From positions 1,426,001-1,490,000 of the forward strand of contig NW_017386025.1 in NCBI RefSeq assembly GCF_000237925.1: a stretch of DNA of 64,000 nt, in the 5' to 3' direction. The DNA is from Schistosoma mansoni (lineage: Eukaryota > Platyhelminthes > Trematoda > Strigeidida > Schistosomatidae). A program made the translations under genes and the position numbers. Of this stretch, positions 36,712 to 48,627 are shown piece by piece. The first letter of the stretch is position 1. Every line of letters starts with the position of its first letter. The notes below the pieces were generated by a model, which was not told the DNA's origin, searched no databases, and saw nothing but the letters and a program-made list of their open reading frames with translations.

Positions 36712-38275
36712 GCCTGAACCCCTTGATGGTAGTTGTTAGGATGAAACAGATTAAATATTGGTGAGGACAATAAGAAAAGCAGATCAATGCAGCTTTTACA
36801 TTTTAATGATACAAGTCAGTATATTCTTACTATCATCTAAAATAAGAACAGTAAGAAACTAAATTAACTAGACAAGAGAACCTAATTACAACCAGAAACG
36901 AGAACGATTTGAAGAGATTCTGTATTTATATCACAGAGATATGCATGCTTAATTTCTTATACAGAAATATGTCCTAATGTATGCAACCAAACATCTATCC
37001 TTCATTACTGAAGGATGAGAAGATAAACAAAAACATATGGAGTACCTAAGGTATGATTTCCACTATATATTTATAAACAAGTGACTTAAGCTTGTTGCTT
37101 GCCAAATAATTCTACGTTTTTCGATAGTCTCGCAGAAGTATAATTGTGTTATATTGGTATCATGATAAATACAAAAATTCCATGTTTCAAGGAAAATTAG
37201 AAAAGACGAATGGACAGTAACAAACGATTATTTAAGTTAACAGTTACTAAAATACGACTAGCTTTGAAAGAAATGTCACGGTATAATCAATGAGATCCTA
37301 AGGAAAATTCTGGAGTTTAACGAACTACAGTAACTTTAAATTGTGGCTAGTAAAATTCAACAAACATTCATCATATACGAGTTCGCCATATGCAACATGT
37401 ATTCATAAAAACGACGGTCCCAAGACGTAAAAACCGGTCTCATCCAAAATTTATAATGCTAGTAAGACGTAAGCCAATTTGTTGAGATTCTCAAGGCTAG
37501 TACGTGAATTATGCGCTTCTTGGGTCTTTTATCTAATGTCATCAGTTCTGAGTTAGTAAAGTGACAAATAGTACCAGTCAGGTCATTATGTTGTTGACGT
37601 AAACTTTTACAATATAAAATATATATAACAATCAAAACACATTATTTGCTCCCCGAAAAATCAAACTACGCATGAATATATGAGGACTTCTAACTTATTT
37701 GGATAATCACTGACCAGAAAGTATTGGTCTCACAATAAATATTACTATACAGGTAAGAAAATACGAGATCGATTAGTTACGAGGTACAAATTAGAGTTTC
37801 ACCAACATATTCATGAATATTTTCTACTTTAAAGATACCAGATAAAAGTGTAAATCAGAACACAGAGATCACTTTATCATCAAAAATTATTGGTACAATC
37901 ATTAGACATGCATAAAAAACAAGTGTCAGCTTTAATAGTAACATGATGGTATTAAACCTTGGGAGTTCAAGTCTTCAGAAATTTAACAATTAAGGCTTTT
38001 ATAAACCAGGTAGGAGCAAGAATTAGAATAAATAAGGTTCAATCAATTAAGCATAAATAATATTTGTAATGCACAGGGCGATGGGGCTGAATTCTGGAGT
38101 ATACATGTATTATAAGCGTACACTGGATCAAAATATTGAAAAACTGGCGTGTATGACAAACTATCATCAAAATTAAAAATGAAAATACAAGTTTGACGAG
38201 TGAGAAGTCTCTGAAAATGCACTAACCCGCAAATGAGAAAATCCATGTGAATTTCGAAACATACAACTAAGATGA
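36712..38275. other. no recognised gene; downstream flank of cofilin gene
   Basis: AT-rich. The minus-strand sequence just after the cofilin stop (38000-38279) should hold its 3' UTR. I see no exact AATAAA there, only AT-rich variants. Confidence 0.4.
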
Positions 38276-38279
38276 ACAG

Positions 38280-38843
38280 TTATGAAGCCCTTTTGCGCAT
38301 TTCTTCCTCCTCGATTTCGTCCACATCATTTGCCTCAACTTCACGTCTAACACCCACCAAACTCGCTTTCAATACACATTTTGAAGCAGCATATATCATT
38401 CGCTTTCTAACATCCAGCGTAGACGGAACCCTAAACATATGAAACCATATAGCGCAAATAAACGTACCATGAGACAAATATCAGGGAAGGTACTTTTCCT
38501 TCAACTTCGTAATCATAAACTGCGTAACACCCTTTACCTTCATCCATCATTTTTAATAAAATATCCTTGAAACTATGATACGTTTCCGCTACCAGTAAAG
38601 AAATTAATTAGTGATTACTTCTATCAGCTCGACAAAGCACTTTTATTTCTTTGTCATCTTCGATATGGAAGATGATGTATCGATGTTTTTTATTAAGCTT
38701 CAAGTCTTCAAATGCTTCGATGCATGACCTGTGGCATTTTACTCCAGTACTCTAATACAACAAAGTACCGTTAGAATTTTGTGTGTTTTAAAACGAAAAT
38801 ATATATGTATTCGCAAGATAAACATAAATAAACTACAAACCAT
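38280..38843 (-). CDS. ADF/cofilin family actin-depolymerising factor, four exons
   Basis: Exons: 38841-38843 (ATG alone), 38619-38751, 38468-38588 and 38280-38430. The introns are 89, 30 and 37 nt, all GT...AG, with phases that match. The product has 135 residues, normal for the family. Key blocks: MSTGVKCHRSCIEAF with the regulatory N-terminal Ser; LNKKHRYIIFHIEDDKEI; TETYHSFKDILLKMMDEGKG; CYAVYDYEVEGKVPSLIFVS; and the actin-binding long helix region RKRMIYAASKCVLKASLVGV followed by EVEANDVDEI. An intron straight after the ATG is typical of animal cofilin genes. The protein binds and severs actin filaments in the cytoplasm. The reading is uninterrupted once spliced, so it looks functional. 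Tail residues EEEEMRKRAS are charged and less family-like. Confidence 0.9.
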
Positions 38844-38849
38844 TATAAA

Positions 38850-39310
38850 TGACGTTCAGACTCTGTGACAACCGAAAGCGCAATGTACTTTCAAATCCGT
38901 CCGTATAATTACTCCAACGACCTTGGTTTGTTCAATTCACGGCGGGCATTCGGGATTTGAACTGCTGGGGTTAATTTTGAATGTGTATGTCAGGATAGTT
39001 CCCAGATATTTTCATATATGTACAGTATGGTGATTCACGTCGTTTAAAACTATCATCGCTATGGTTAAGGTCGGTTTTGCTTGCATTTTGTTGCGTATAA
39101 CGAAAATGTTCTGTCACACTACTTATTGTAGACATATCGATAGTTGTTGCGTTACGAATAGGCCAATATTGATTTCCGATAGCAATTAGTGACACTTGGA
39201 AATAATTTGGCGTCAACTTGATAAGCAATCATTAAATAAAAGAGAACACACATTTGAACTTATGAGTACGTTTCGCATTTGGGATAACATGTATCCGTGA
39301 ATTTGAAGCA
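38850..39310. other. cofilin upstream region with an open minus frame
   Basis: The minus frame 38971-39228 is open for 85 codons (NQYWPIRNATTIDMSTISSV and following) without an ATG or clear splice sites. It may be a further exon or chance. Promoter elements for cofilin could not be identified. Confidence 0.3.
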
Positions 39311-39314
39311 ACTG

Positions 39315-39594
39315 CCTATCAACGGTCAGTTATGTGAGATAATCACGGTTCTTCTGCTTCTTTAATGATCAGATGCTTCACACATGAACATGATTGTCAT
39401 CAAGGTTTCATTTCGATCTCTAACATTCACTTTCTTTTTTTAATCCGGTAACTTGGGGTTCACCACACTGGCGTGTTCACAGAAGACATATGTGGGCAAA
39501 TTTAGATGGTTGAAATGAAATTTCTGGTCATAGTTATGCTGTTATATTTAGTACTGAAGCACTAAATGAAAGGAAAAGTGCTCAAAAATGCTAG
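39315..39594. repeat. 280-bp direct repeat, copy 1
   Basis: Nearly identical to 52467-52745, with only a handful of differences over 280 bases. Shared landmarks: ttatgtgagataatcacggt near the start, ggggttcaccacactggcg in the middle, gtgctcaaaaatgctag at the end. No known element motif. Just downstream both copies keep a similar ttattg-acag that looks like a splice acceptor. Confidence 0.9.
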
Positions 39595-39750
39595 GTACCG
39601 TACTCTTATTGTACAGAGAGAGGACCGTTATCCCTACGTGTTATAGAAGTTTCATCAAGCAACAAGTTTTTGCTCAAACCTTCCGTAAAATCGTACAAAA
39701 GATAGTCGCATCGTGAAATCTGATGAAAATGTGGCCCAATGATAATAAGG

Positions 39751-40220
39751 CAACGAGTGATTGCTCACAAACATGATCAGAAAGTGTACCGTGCATGTTT
39801 ACAACCTTTGTGGAAACGTTACATTGTATATTTAGGTTAGTTTACCATAACATTTGTGAATTAGTACTGGTACAAACTTTAGTATAAGATACTAGGAACC
39901 TGGAAAGAGAATGGCACACCGGATGTGTTTTCACCTGTAATGAGCTGTTTCAAAGTACAGAAGACTGGAGCATCACGCGTAGTTGATTTATTTGCATACC
40001 GATAACCTACTCAATGAAGAAATATTCACGTGGCAAATTTGAAAAATCGTTACCCTGAACTTTAAAATTTTTCTTCCACATATTTTCTCGTATCCAGCGG
40101 TATATAAAGCTATTTATTGGTCGATATTCGAGTGTTAGAAATGTTTCATCTTTACAAGCCATGGGTTACTGTTCATTGAGCACATGGATAAATCGCCAAC
40201 AGTACAAATGCAGCTCTTAG
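39751..40220 (+). CDS. candidate spliced gene fragment, function unknown
   Basis: Three exon-like blocks fit by phase. The first block ends at 39835 with ...RACLQPLWKRYIVYL plus one base before GTTAGT. The second runs 39896-39978 and gives TWKENGTPDVFSPVMSCFKV, then QKTGAS. The third runs 40098-40220 after a strong pyrimidine tract and ends in TAG, giving YIKLFIGRYSSVRN, then LQAMGYCSLSTWINRQQY. The introns would be 60 and 119 nt. The 5' end is not resolved: upstream at 39617-39684 another frame (SLRVIEVSSSNKFLLKPS) looks coding but does not join in phase. I do not recognise the family; it may be a decayed gene. Confidence 0.3.
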
Positions 40221-40627
40221 AAACAAAGAACAAAACAAACAGGGTTGGAAGAATGTTCATATATGTCTGACTAGTTGCAAACAATGCTATTGAATCTATA
40301 ATAATGTAGTATATTTCAAGTACGCGTGGAATTTTAGAATTTTATTACAAATTGTAGGTGACAAATAAACCGACTCGTGAACTTCATGTAGTTCTTTAAC
40401 TTCTGAAGAGCACTTATCTATAGCACATATAACAATAGCATTGACGCTTGATTTGTGCGAAGTGACAAATCACTCAAGAGCAGTGTAGAAATATTGACCA
40501 CCGTTGTGTTATGCTAGGTCGCTGTCTATGATTCGGTCAGTAATTGGAAATATAGTTAAGAGAAACGATGTAGTAGTGAAGTGATTATTTATTAACTGCA
40601 TCATTCTACACTATTTTTCGCTAACAG

Positions 40628-41436
40628 ACATTTGTAATTAGACTGATTGGTCAGATGACTACGTTGCCGTGTTTAAAACAGGCATGTATTGTTGTCACCA
40701 GCCGCAAAAAGATATGATGTGGGAATACATTCAAACTTAAGGAAATAAAGGCAAGATCTTTGGAGAGATTTGTGTCAAATGCAAACAACAGACTATCAAT
40801 AAGTCGTCTTTTTGGTAGCCCGGTGAAAAGTAAGATTTTTTGCCTAAATATCTCTCTTTGAAGCAAATATTTCTTTTTTTCGCCTTAAATCACCACATTC
40901 CAATTTTCATATGAACCTACACCAGGTAGTTTGCTTTCTGTCAGAATATCTCCTACATTTGGCATTATTTTCTTGAAGAAAATGAATTTGCGACACGGTC
41001 GATCGGAGTTGGAAAAATGATACATGCGCGAAATGTTACTTCTTACCATGAACGTTTATTACATACACACGTTTCCTTTGCAGCTGTATATGTGAATAAT
41101 CGCTGCTGTAATCTGAATAACACTAAAAATGTGTAATGTATGCTAACAGTAATGTAACACTGAAATTATGCCTGTCTGAAAATGGAAAGAATAAGAATTA
41201 GCAAAAGTTTTTACGCATGTTTTCTTCCCTATTCAGATTGAAGAGATATTAAAATGTCAGATCTGCAAACACATAAGGCTACCAGTCATGATTATCGTTA
41301 CTTAACGTGGTGTACGAGAAACACTTATTATACTCAACAACGATTTGCCACAAAGTTGTACCGGCCTGTGTTCTATAAACAACTGGTCGACATCAGCATT
41401 CCTTCTCACGATAAGCCATATTTAGGAGTTCAGTGA
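40628..41436 (+). other. exon-like open frames, unassigned
   Basis: Several pieces look protein-like but do not form a gene by eye. 40740-40817 (LKEIKARSLERFVSNANNRL) ends at a GTAAGA donor. 40945-41134 is open for over 60 codons (LEENEFATRSIGVGKMIHAR). 41254-41436 begins with ATG after a tttcttccctattcag acceptor and encodes 60 residues (FATKLYRPVFYKQLVDISIP). No family is recognised. Confidence 0.25.
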
Positions 41437-41439
41437 TTA

Positions 41440-42570
41440 GGTGCAATAACTTTGTTACTAGTCTTGAGATACTTCATCGTGAAGATAGATCCTCCGAATA
41501 AGTGGAGCTGTAAATCTTTGAAATTGATGGTGACCAATGAAGTTTGAACGCACCGATCCTAGTCGAAGACGTGAAGTCACGTATGGAATGGCTTGGTTAT
41601 ACAGGTGTAGCCACTCTATGAAACTTATTCCCTTACATGCTATATATATTACTCTATTCCCAGAGTTCTCAAGAAGTTCTAAACATCATCTTGTCGACTG
41701 ACACGAAGGGAAGAGTCAGTACAGACAGTGTTGTAACTTACACGTAAGGTCGTATGGATTAGGTAATCACGTCATGGGGAGTCTACGACTTTGGTACTTG
41801 ATCTGCTGTTCTTGTAGGAAAGGTAAATGTGCGCCAGTAAATTTACCTTCGTTACTATGATGATAGATCTAATCCCAAAATGGTATATTTGTCATGGTAT
41901 GACGACTTAATGTATCAGATCCTACGCGGAAGTCACATCATTGTCTATACCTACTTGTCCTATGGTGATAATCACCAATATGATGCTTAGCACTTTTGAT
42001 GAGCACGTTTTGGCTGGGGATAAAATAATGTATTTGATGTGGGAAGGTATGAGTTGACCAATATGATCACTACTGCAAGGCTGAGCCATGCCATACCTAT
42101 TAACTGTCCCCGTGTTCACCAATATTGGCCTTTCAGAGTGCTATGTGTTGAATGTAAATCTTTTCAGCAATTACATGCTTGGCTTCGAATGTCGTGTGGT
42201 TAGGAATCAGTACTACAAATGCACTTAGTGCTGACCTAGACAATTTTACTCTTGTTATGTTGGAACATACAAGCAAACCTTTAAAGACTAAGACTCTCAT
42301 ATCATCCTGACCTGAAAATATCAGAAATTGGTTCTATTATCTGAAAGCTGGCTTTCACAATCACGAAGTGACAGACGCATATGTGTAGTTCCTTTTTGTA
42401 CGGAAGGAACTTTCTTTTCATTTCGGCAGGCACGTTACACCTGATACATCTTACTAATAATTTTTCAGAATCTAACGACGACTGGGAACGGCTATCCTGA
42501 CGGGTCCACAAGGGTCGGGCTAACTGTTCCACAATATCGAATCGCTACATGACTTAGCAACATAAATATT
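41440..42570. other. no recognised gene
   Basis: Less AT-rich than the first half of the window. Possibly old repeat sequence leading into the Gag-like fossil that follows. Confidence 0.35.
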
Positions 42571-42574
42571 GGTA

Positions 42575-42800
42575 TGTATAAGAGAGGTCAGTTACCAACA
42601 ACCTTTCAACGAAGGTCTTTTTAGATAACACTTTTTAACCAAGCTTCCCCTACAGGCACAAGTGGTTCTCATTTCATTTCAGAAGAAAGCTGCACACAAA
42701 CTGACTGAATTCGCCAATCACACTTTAGAGATCGTCAGAACCCTCATCATAGAGCTTTTTTCTGTCAAAGAAAGGCCTCATTCGGTCAACCCAAAATGAG
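42575..42800 (+). mobile_element. Ty3/Gypsy fossil, Gag-region fragment
   Basis: A short translation with LTKLPLQAQVVLISFQ and a following ANHTLEIVRTLI resembles the Gag segment of flatworm Ty3/Gypsy elements. It is isolated and broken; age appears old. Confidence 0.6.
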
Positions 42801-42804
42801 GTTA

Positions 42805-43405
42805 TCTATCACCGTAATTATTTATGTTCCTGTCATATCACTTTATCTCAATTCAATCCCTAAGATCCTTAAGCAGTACTTGAACCTGAGAATTGGGATT
42901 ACTGCAATATAATATATATAATAATATAATATATAGGTATATAATGTAGACCGAAATTCCTTATATGTGAACCTTCTGGTGCTCCGCTTGGCTATATACA
43001 ATGACTACCTGTGTTCTGTAAAACATAAGCAAGGATAGTGGAGAATATATACCAAAAAACCTATCCAGGTCTTGAAAACCGTAACTCGTTCTGACTAAAC
43101 GTATTTTTATGCCTTCTTTTCATGTCTGAGTAACTTAAAACCTGAGAGTATTGTATATGAGTGCGATTTTCGTGTAGAAAACTACTGGATTTGTACACAC
43201 TCAAACCACCGTCCTTCTGAGTTCTGTGTCATATGACCGACAGACCATACCATGACCCTTATCTGTCAATATTGGACCTAATTCTGACATTTTCTTACAA
43301 TGAACAACTACTTGAGATACCTACGACTAGCACGACTAGCACACTTGGGGAGTGGAAAACAGCCCGTTTCCTAATTCAGTTTAGGAAATATAACCTCCTC
43401 ACCAT
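42805..43405. other. no recognised gene
   Basis: AT-rich run near 42910-42945; otherwise unassigned. Confidence 0.4.
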
Positions 43406-43410
43406 TATAT

Positions 43411-43525
43411 GCATATTACCTACTTAATTACACCCATTACACCTCGTGAAAGAGCATAGGCCATGCACCGTGATTCTACATCAAGCTCTGTCGTGAGCGA
43501 TTCTTTCCAGTTGTTTCCGAGCTTT
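43411..43525 (-). mobile_element. RTE 3'-end fragment
   Basis: cctacttaattacacccatt, acacctcgtgaaagagcata and gagcgattctttccagttg match the 3' end of the element at 19961 with substitutions. Confidence 0.75.
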
Positions 43526-43529
43526 ATTA

Positions 43530-44145
43530 AATTTTTTGATATTTGTACCTAATTCCCAGTACCAAGCATTCTCTAGTCTCCATTGGGCTGAAATATACCA
43601 ATTCCAAAAATAATGACAATGTCATTGCAAAAGAAATTTTCTGTTAATGTGTGAAACATAAATTATACATGGAGAAAAATTTACTGAATGTCACTTGACC
43701 TGTCAGGGGCAGGTGTTCTCAAGTTTCTTTTGGTCTTGTAATCCACGAGTATAAGTGGTTGGTAATTCCCGCTGTGATCCGAGATGTGTATCCAGATTAA
43801 TCACGCAATGAAAATATCCGTGTAGACCGTAAACATGGACGGCAAATATGTCAGAGTTCTGTTGTCGTAACAAAGGGTAATTGAGAACAAGAGGTGTATC
43901 TGTGCTGGCGTTCTTCAGCGATAATCAATGTATCTTGCAAGGGGGCTTCAAAAACTGGAACAGGAGGTCAAAGACCATGTTATTTTTTAAACGACAATCT
44001 TACAACCCATAATGGCAATTGTATAAATTATGTGAATTAGTCAAAAAGTGCAAATTATAACGAAGATCAATTGCAGAATAAGTTGATGTTAGCTATCCAC
44101 ACACATTTCCCAAAGTGTCCGTAGGTAACACAAATGAGGAAGAAG
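43530..44145. other. no recognised gene
   Basis: Unassigned sequence between an RTE tail and a Gypsy fossil. Confidence 0.4.
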
Positions 44146-44149
44146 AACG

Positions 44150-45600
44150 CGTGCACAGAAAAAGAAGAAAAGAAATAAACACAAAAGTATCTATGTAGTG
44201 CTACAGGAGAGTTTAGCTGATGTACAACCAATATCTTCTTTGATTGTTGAGTGAACCTCAAGGAAGATAAGTGGCAAAACATCGCTCCATTTTGTCGTGA
44301 TAGCCTGTGACGCTAGCGAGCTTCTTAATTGGCGGTGGAATCTTTTGATCAAGCCATTTGCTGTTGAGTGGTAGGCTGTTGTTTTTTAAGATTCACTCTC
44401 GCAAGTCTGGAATAAGATAGATTGAGTCAGGGGACCTCAGTCTGTGGTACTGGTTAATTGCACTCTATAGTTTGCAATCCAACGGTCATGGGTACTGATG
44501 TTATTGACTTTGCTGGTATATCTTTAATGGGACATGCTATTGTCCATCTGGTAAACCCATCAACAACTGTAAGGATAGTAATAATAATTTAGTCTCAAAT
44601 AACAATATGTTACATGAAGCATTATTGTCATAGCAATTCCAAAGATGGAACGCAGAGTATATATTTTGAAGGATTATTCACAACCCCAAAACCTTTAGAG
44701 TGGTCTAAAAGAATATATAAATGTCGTACATGCTCTACTGAGGAAGAGCTGTCGACCAAAACATAATCGATACTAACAAATACAAAGTTGAGGCCTGTTA
44801 TGGCCTCATCCATGAATAGTTGGAATATTTGGGTAGCGTTTAATAGTCCAAATGGCTTTGTCAAGAGCTGAAACAAACCAGAGAGTGTAATCATAATTGT
44901 TTTCAATATCCTCTGGTGCAACTGGAATTTGATGGAATGTTCTCATGAGGTCCAGTTTGGAACGACCTGTTTTCGATATATATTCAAAGAGAAACCATGT
45001 AAATGGGGAATTGGGTACTTGTTTGGAGCGGTCTGGTTATTCAAACGACGGTAATCACCACATGGACGCCAGTCCCGATTCTTCTTGGGCATCATATTCA
45101 AAGAAGAAGCCACTCAACTGCTAGAGTGCAGGATAAAGACTAATTGCAACATATGTTCGGATCCCCTCTTTGCAATCTTCAACTCATCTAAGGGTAGTCT
45201 GCGTGATTTGAAGCAGACTGGCGGACCCGTGCTAGCTATGCGATACATAGTGTTTTGTGATATGGGTTCGTTTTGGTAACTGGTCTTCGTAATGTTGTCG
45301 TACTCTGAAAGAATATAAATAAAAACTTTATTTGCCGCATGAATACCTGAAATTTCGCAATTGGCAGTAGTACAAATTATCTACAGGCAAGTATTTCTAT
45401 CTGCCCGTTTTTATTCATGTCCACCAGTAAGCTATAAGCATCAAGGAACTGGGCTTCGAGAATCGGTTGCTTTGAATCCATGAAAACGTCAACGTAGTCC
45501 AAGGTGTAATACTGATAACTGCTCTCTGTATGTTTTGATGAAGTTTTCGTTGGCCACCTCTGATAACAATGTAACGGAAAGAACACGCTGACCCAATCAA
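44150..45600 (-). mobile_element. Ty3/Gypsy fossil, protease/RT and integrase regions
   Basis: Minus strand, 5' to 3': a protease-to-RT stretch (45600-45060), the RT core (44635-44921; KPFGLLNATQIFQLFMDEAI and VFVSIDYVLVDSSSSVEHV), then integrase-like sequence (44580-44180). The part between RT and integrase is replaced by a short TAA-rich segment at 44583-44635, a terminal piece of another repeat. The copy is broken, with many breaks (about ten or more), and no LTRs were identified. Probably old. Confidence 0.8.
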
Positions 45601-46004
45601 GAGTATTTTATTGAGCGGTACTATCATTTATTTGTTTCTTCTCTTAGTCTTGTATTCTAGCCTCTACTCAGGCCTCTTGTTAACCACATTTTGTGTTCTT
45701 CAGTCTATGGCCTTGGTTAAAGATTTACCTTTTATTACTTACGTTGCTGTTGCATGTTGCCGGACCATTGCCATTGAAGTCATGTTTGACCGGGCCCAAG
45801 GTCACAGCGCGGTTCAGTGTATGACTGTTAACCTTTAACTGATGCTTAGAAAGATTGCTGAAACCCTTGCAGATATATATGTGATCCCATTTGTTGGGAA
45901 CATTATTGCTGATTCACAGGTATCGAACGCATGTTCATTAACTGTTTCTTTTGTTGTTTAGCACGTTAGTTTGTGTTGAAGAAACCCTAGACTGTATAGC
46001 GCAA

Positions 46005-47315
46005 ATGTACCGTTTGGGGTACCTCGTGTCGAGTGAATTAGTCACTGTCTATAAGCAGTTGAGTGAGATGCGTTCTAAAGTGGAGTCACTTGCGCGCTCT
46101 TTATTAAAGCATGATGATCTTAAACTAAAACTAAAGATATTGTCACTCCTTAGACTGCTGTTGTCAAAGGATGTAGTTCCTTCAGAACTCGAAGACAGGA
46201 TCAAAGTAGAATCCGTTATTGACTTGATAGCTAGTGAAGTCACTAAGCGAATAGTCTCTCGAAATAATGTGATTATATATAATATACCGGATAAAGTTGC
46301 CATTAAAACTGCTAGAAATTCGATATTAAAGGCAGCTAATCTCCAAGACAATCCGTGCCAATGTATCCGACCTAATAAAAAGCATCAAAAATACTCATAC
46401 CCTATCCCGCTTAGATTCGATTCCCATTTATTAGCGGATCGGTTGAAAAAATCTGAACAGCTAGTCTATGCGCTTACGAAGTTTAAAAACGCTCGTATAG
46501 TCTCAGACAAGACCACCAACCAAAGACAAACGCAAAAGCGTACCATGAACGAAAATGACATTGTTGAGGACACAACAAATCTGATCGCTCCAGCAGCTGA
46601 ACCCGCTGCTAATCTATCTCATGTTAGTCAGCGTACTGAAATACCAATGCAGTGTGGTAGTTTGCCTCTCATACCCCTAGTGGCCCTAGATAACCAGGAC
46701 ATATCTGATGGAGACATTAATGTCATTATTTCCAGTGTAATATCTGAAGCCTGCAATCAAACACCTAATTCTATTGTGAACGCTCCTAAAAACAATGCTA
46801 AAACTAAAAAGAATATACCAATTAAGAAGAAAGTAAATAGAAAACCTTCTGGTTCTATACCGAATATCAAAAATATTTCAACGGCCTTATCGAACAAAAG
46901 TATAATTTCTGAAACCATACTTAACCCTACTCATCGTAAGGGAGGTTATAAGGACACATTTCGTTCAAACGTCACACGAGACGGCCACTACAACCATCAT
47001 GTAAGCAGGCCTACTATTAGACAGACGGCAAGGAACCAACGTGCCCTATGGCTTCCCTCAAATGTTATAAATACCAAACCTGCAAGATGTAACTCTTATC
47101 ACCACTTTCGCAACGCGGAAGATGGAATACTAGGTTACGCACCATCAACGCAACCCCAACCTGCAGGCGCCTGTCTTAATTGTCCACCAAAACAGTCACA
47201 ACAAATTATTCAACCTTACGGAAATAAGGATTTTTTCGGCCTCCAGAGATCCCTTTTTCCACTAGCACTACAATTCGCTCAAGCTATAGCCCATGTGATC
47301 CGGCAAACACATTAA
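46005..47315 (+). CDS. LINE ORF1 protein (CR1/Jockey-type element)
   Basis: The open frame runs from about 45951 with the first ATG at 46005. It encodes about 436 residues. An N-terminal leucine-rich segment (ELEDRIKVESVIDLIASEV preceded by LKLKLKILSLLRLLLSKDV) can form a coiled coil. It is followed by an RRM-like region (NNVIIYNIPDK, YSYPIPLRFDSHLLADRLKK, FKNARIVSD), the plan of many LINE ORF1 nucleic-acid chaperones. The C-terminal half is Asn/Thr/Lys-rich and disordered, with a basic KTKKNIPIKKKVNRK stretch. No zinc knuckle is seen. It is uninterrupted and lies 128 bases before the ORF2 frame. The 5' untranslated part probably begins near 45610, beside the Gypsy fossil. Confidence 0.75.
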   Translation: MYRLGYLVSSELVTVYKQLSEMRSKVESLARSLLKHDDLKLKLKILSLLRLLLSKDVVPSELEDRIKVESVIDLIASEVTKRIVSRNNVIIYNIPDKVAIKTARNSILKAANLQDNPCQCIRPNKKHQKYSYPIPLRFDSHLLADRLKKSEQLVYALTKFKNARIVSDKTTNQRQTQKRTMNENDIVEDTTNLIAPAAEPAANLSHVSQRTEIPMQCGSLPLIPLVALDNQDISDGDINVIISSVISEACNQTPNSIVNAPKNNAKTKKNIPIKKKVNRKPSGSIPNIKNISTALSNKSIISETILNPTHRKGGYKDTFRSNVTRDGHYNHHVSRPTIRQTARNQRALWLPSNVINTKPARCNSYHHFRNAEDGILGYAPSTQPQPAGACLNCPPKQSQQIIQPYGNKDFFGLQRSLFPLALQFAQAIAHVIRQTH

Positions 47316-48627
47316 ACCATAGTCTAGGCATATCTAGAACTCATACCTTCGATAAGGATGCTCTCGGTTTTTTTACACTACACACTCCCTTTTTAAACTT
47401 ACTACTTAATAACGCACGTTCACTTCTGAACAAAATTTCAGCCTTGAGAACCTTAGCCTTTCTAGCCAAGCCTTCTTTTATACTTATCACTGAATTATGG
47501 TGCTATCCAGCAGTAGCCGATTCCGAATTAAATATCCAGAACTATCGACTCTATCGCTGTGACAGAGAAACTAAGCGAGGAGGCGGTTGTCTTATATTTG
47601 CTTTGGATACCTTAACAACCAACAAAGTTGAAGATAGCATCTTGAATAGTTTACCAGAATCGATCTGGATATCAATCAATACCCTGAATCATAGTCTACT
47701 CCTAGGTTGTATATATAGAGCTCCTGATAGTTCTGATAATTTGAATGATCTTATTAACAATGCATTTATACATGCATCTACTCTAAACTTCAGTGCTAAG
47801 ATTATCACTGGCGATTTCAATTATCCTGGGATTAACTGGAGTACCGGTAGTTGTCAGTCAAGCAATGACGAATTCTTATCAATCCTTAATCTGTACTGCC
47901 GGTCACAGTGGGTTCGTACCCCAACAAGGGGTGACAATACACTTGATCTAATATTTAGTAGAGATATCATTCCCCTATCTGTACAAGTATACAATGAGTT
48001 TGAAAGCAGTGATCATAAGATAGTAGCTTGTGCTCTCCCCATCTATCCCTCTTATAACCGACCAATTCGAAGAACCTGCAATTATCGAGACCATAAGCAT
48101 GCAGACAGGGACCTCTTGCACTCACTGATCAAACTCCCAGACTGGGATGAGTTCTTCTCATGTAATAGTCTCACAGATGCCATCAACATATTCTATTTGA
48201 TTGGTTGAGCTGGTATCTCAATAAAATCTATCTCGTTCACATACCTGAAAATTAGTAAGGCCTTACATAACCTCGAGGTTTCGAGAGGTCATGGAGCAGA
48301 CGGGATTCCATCATTTCTCTACAAATATGGTGGTACAGATATTCCACTTCTTCTCCTTAAGCTGTTTACTCTCTCTATGGAATCAGGCTCTTATCCTGAC
48401 CGTTGGAAAACCGCGTACATCATACCACGTTATAAATCCGGAGATAAGACTGACATGAACAACTATCGGCCGATAAATATTACTCCAGTTATCTCTAAGA
48501 TTATGGAAAAAATTATTAGTGACGAACTATCCAACTATTTATTGACTGAAAAGGTTATCAATGATACGCAACATGGATTTCTTAAAAATCGATCCTGCAT
48601 GACATGTCACTTTGACTTCTTTAATTT

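Noticed and set aside
46049-46351. 100-codon minus-strand frame
   Set aside because: Antisense shadow of the LINE ORF1.
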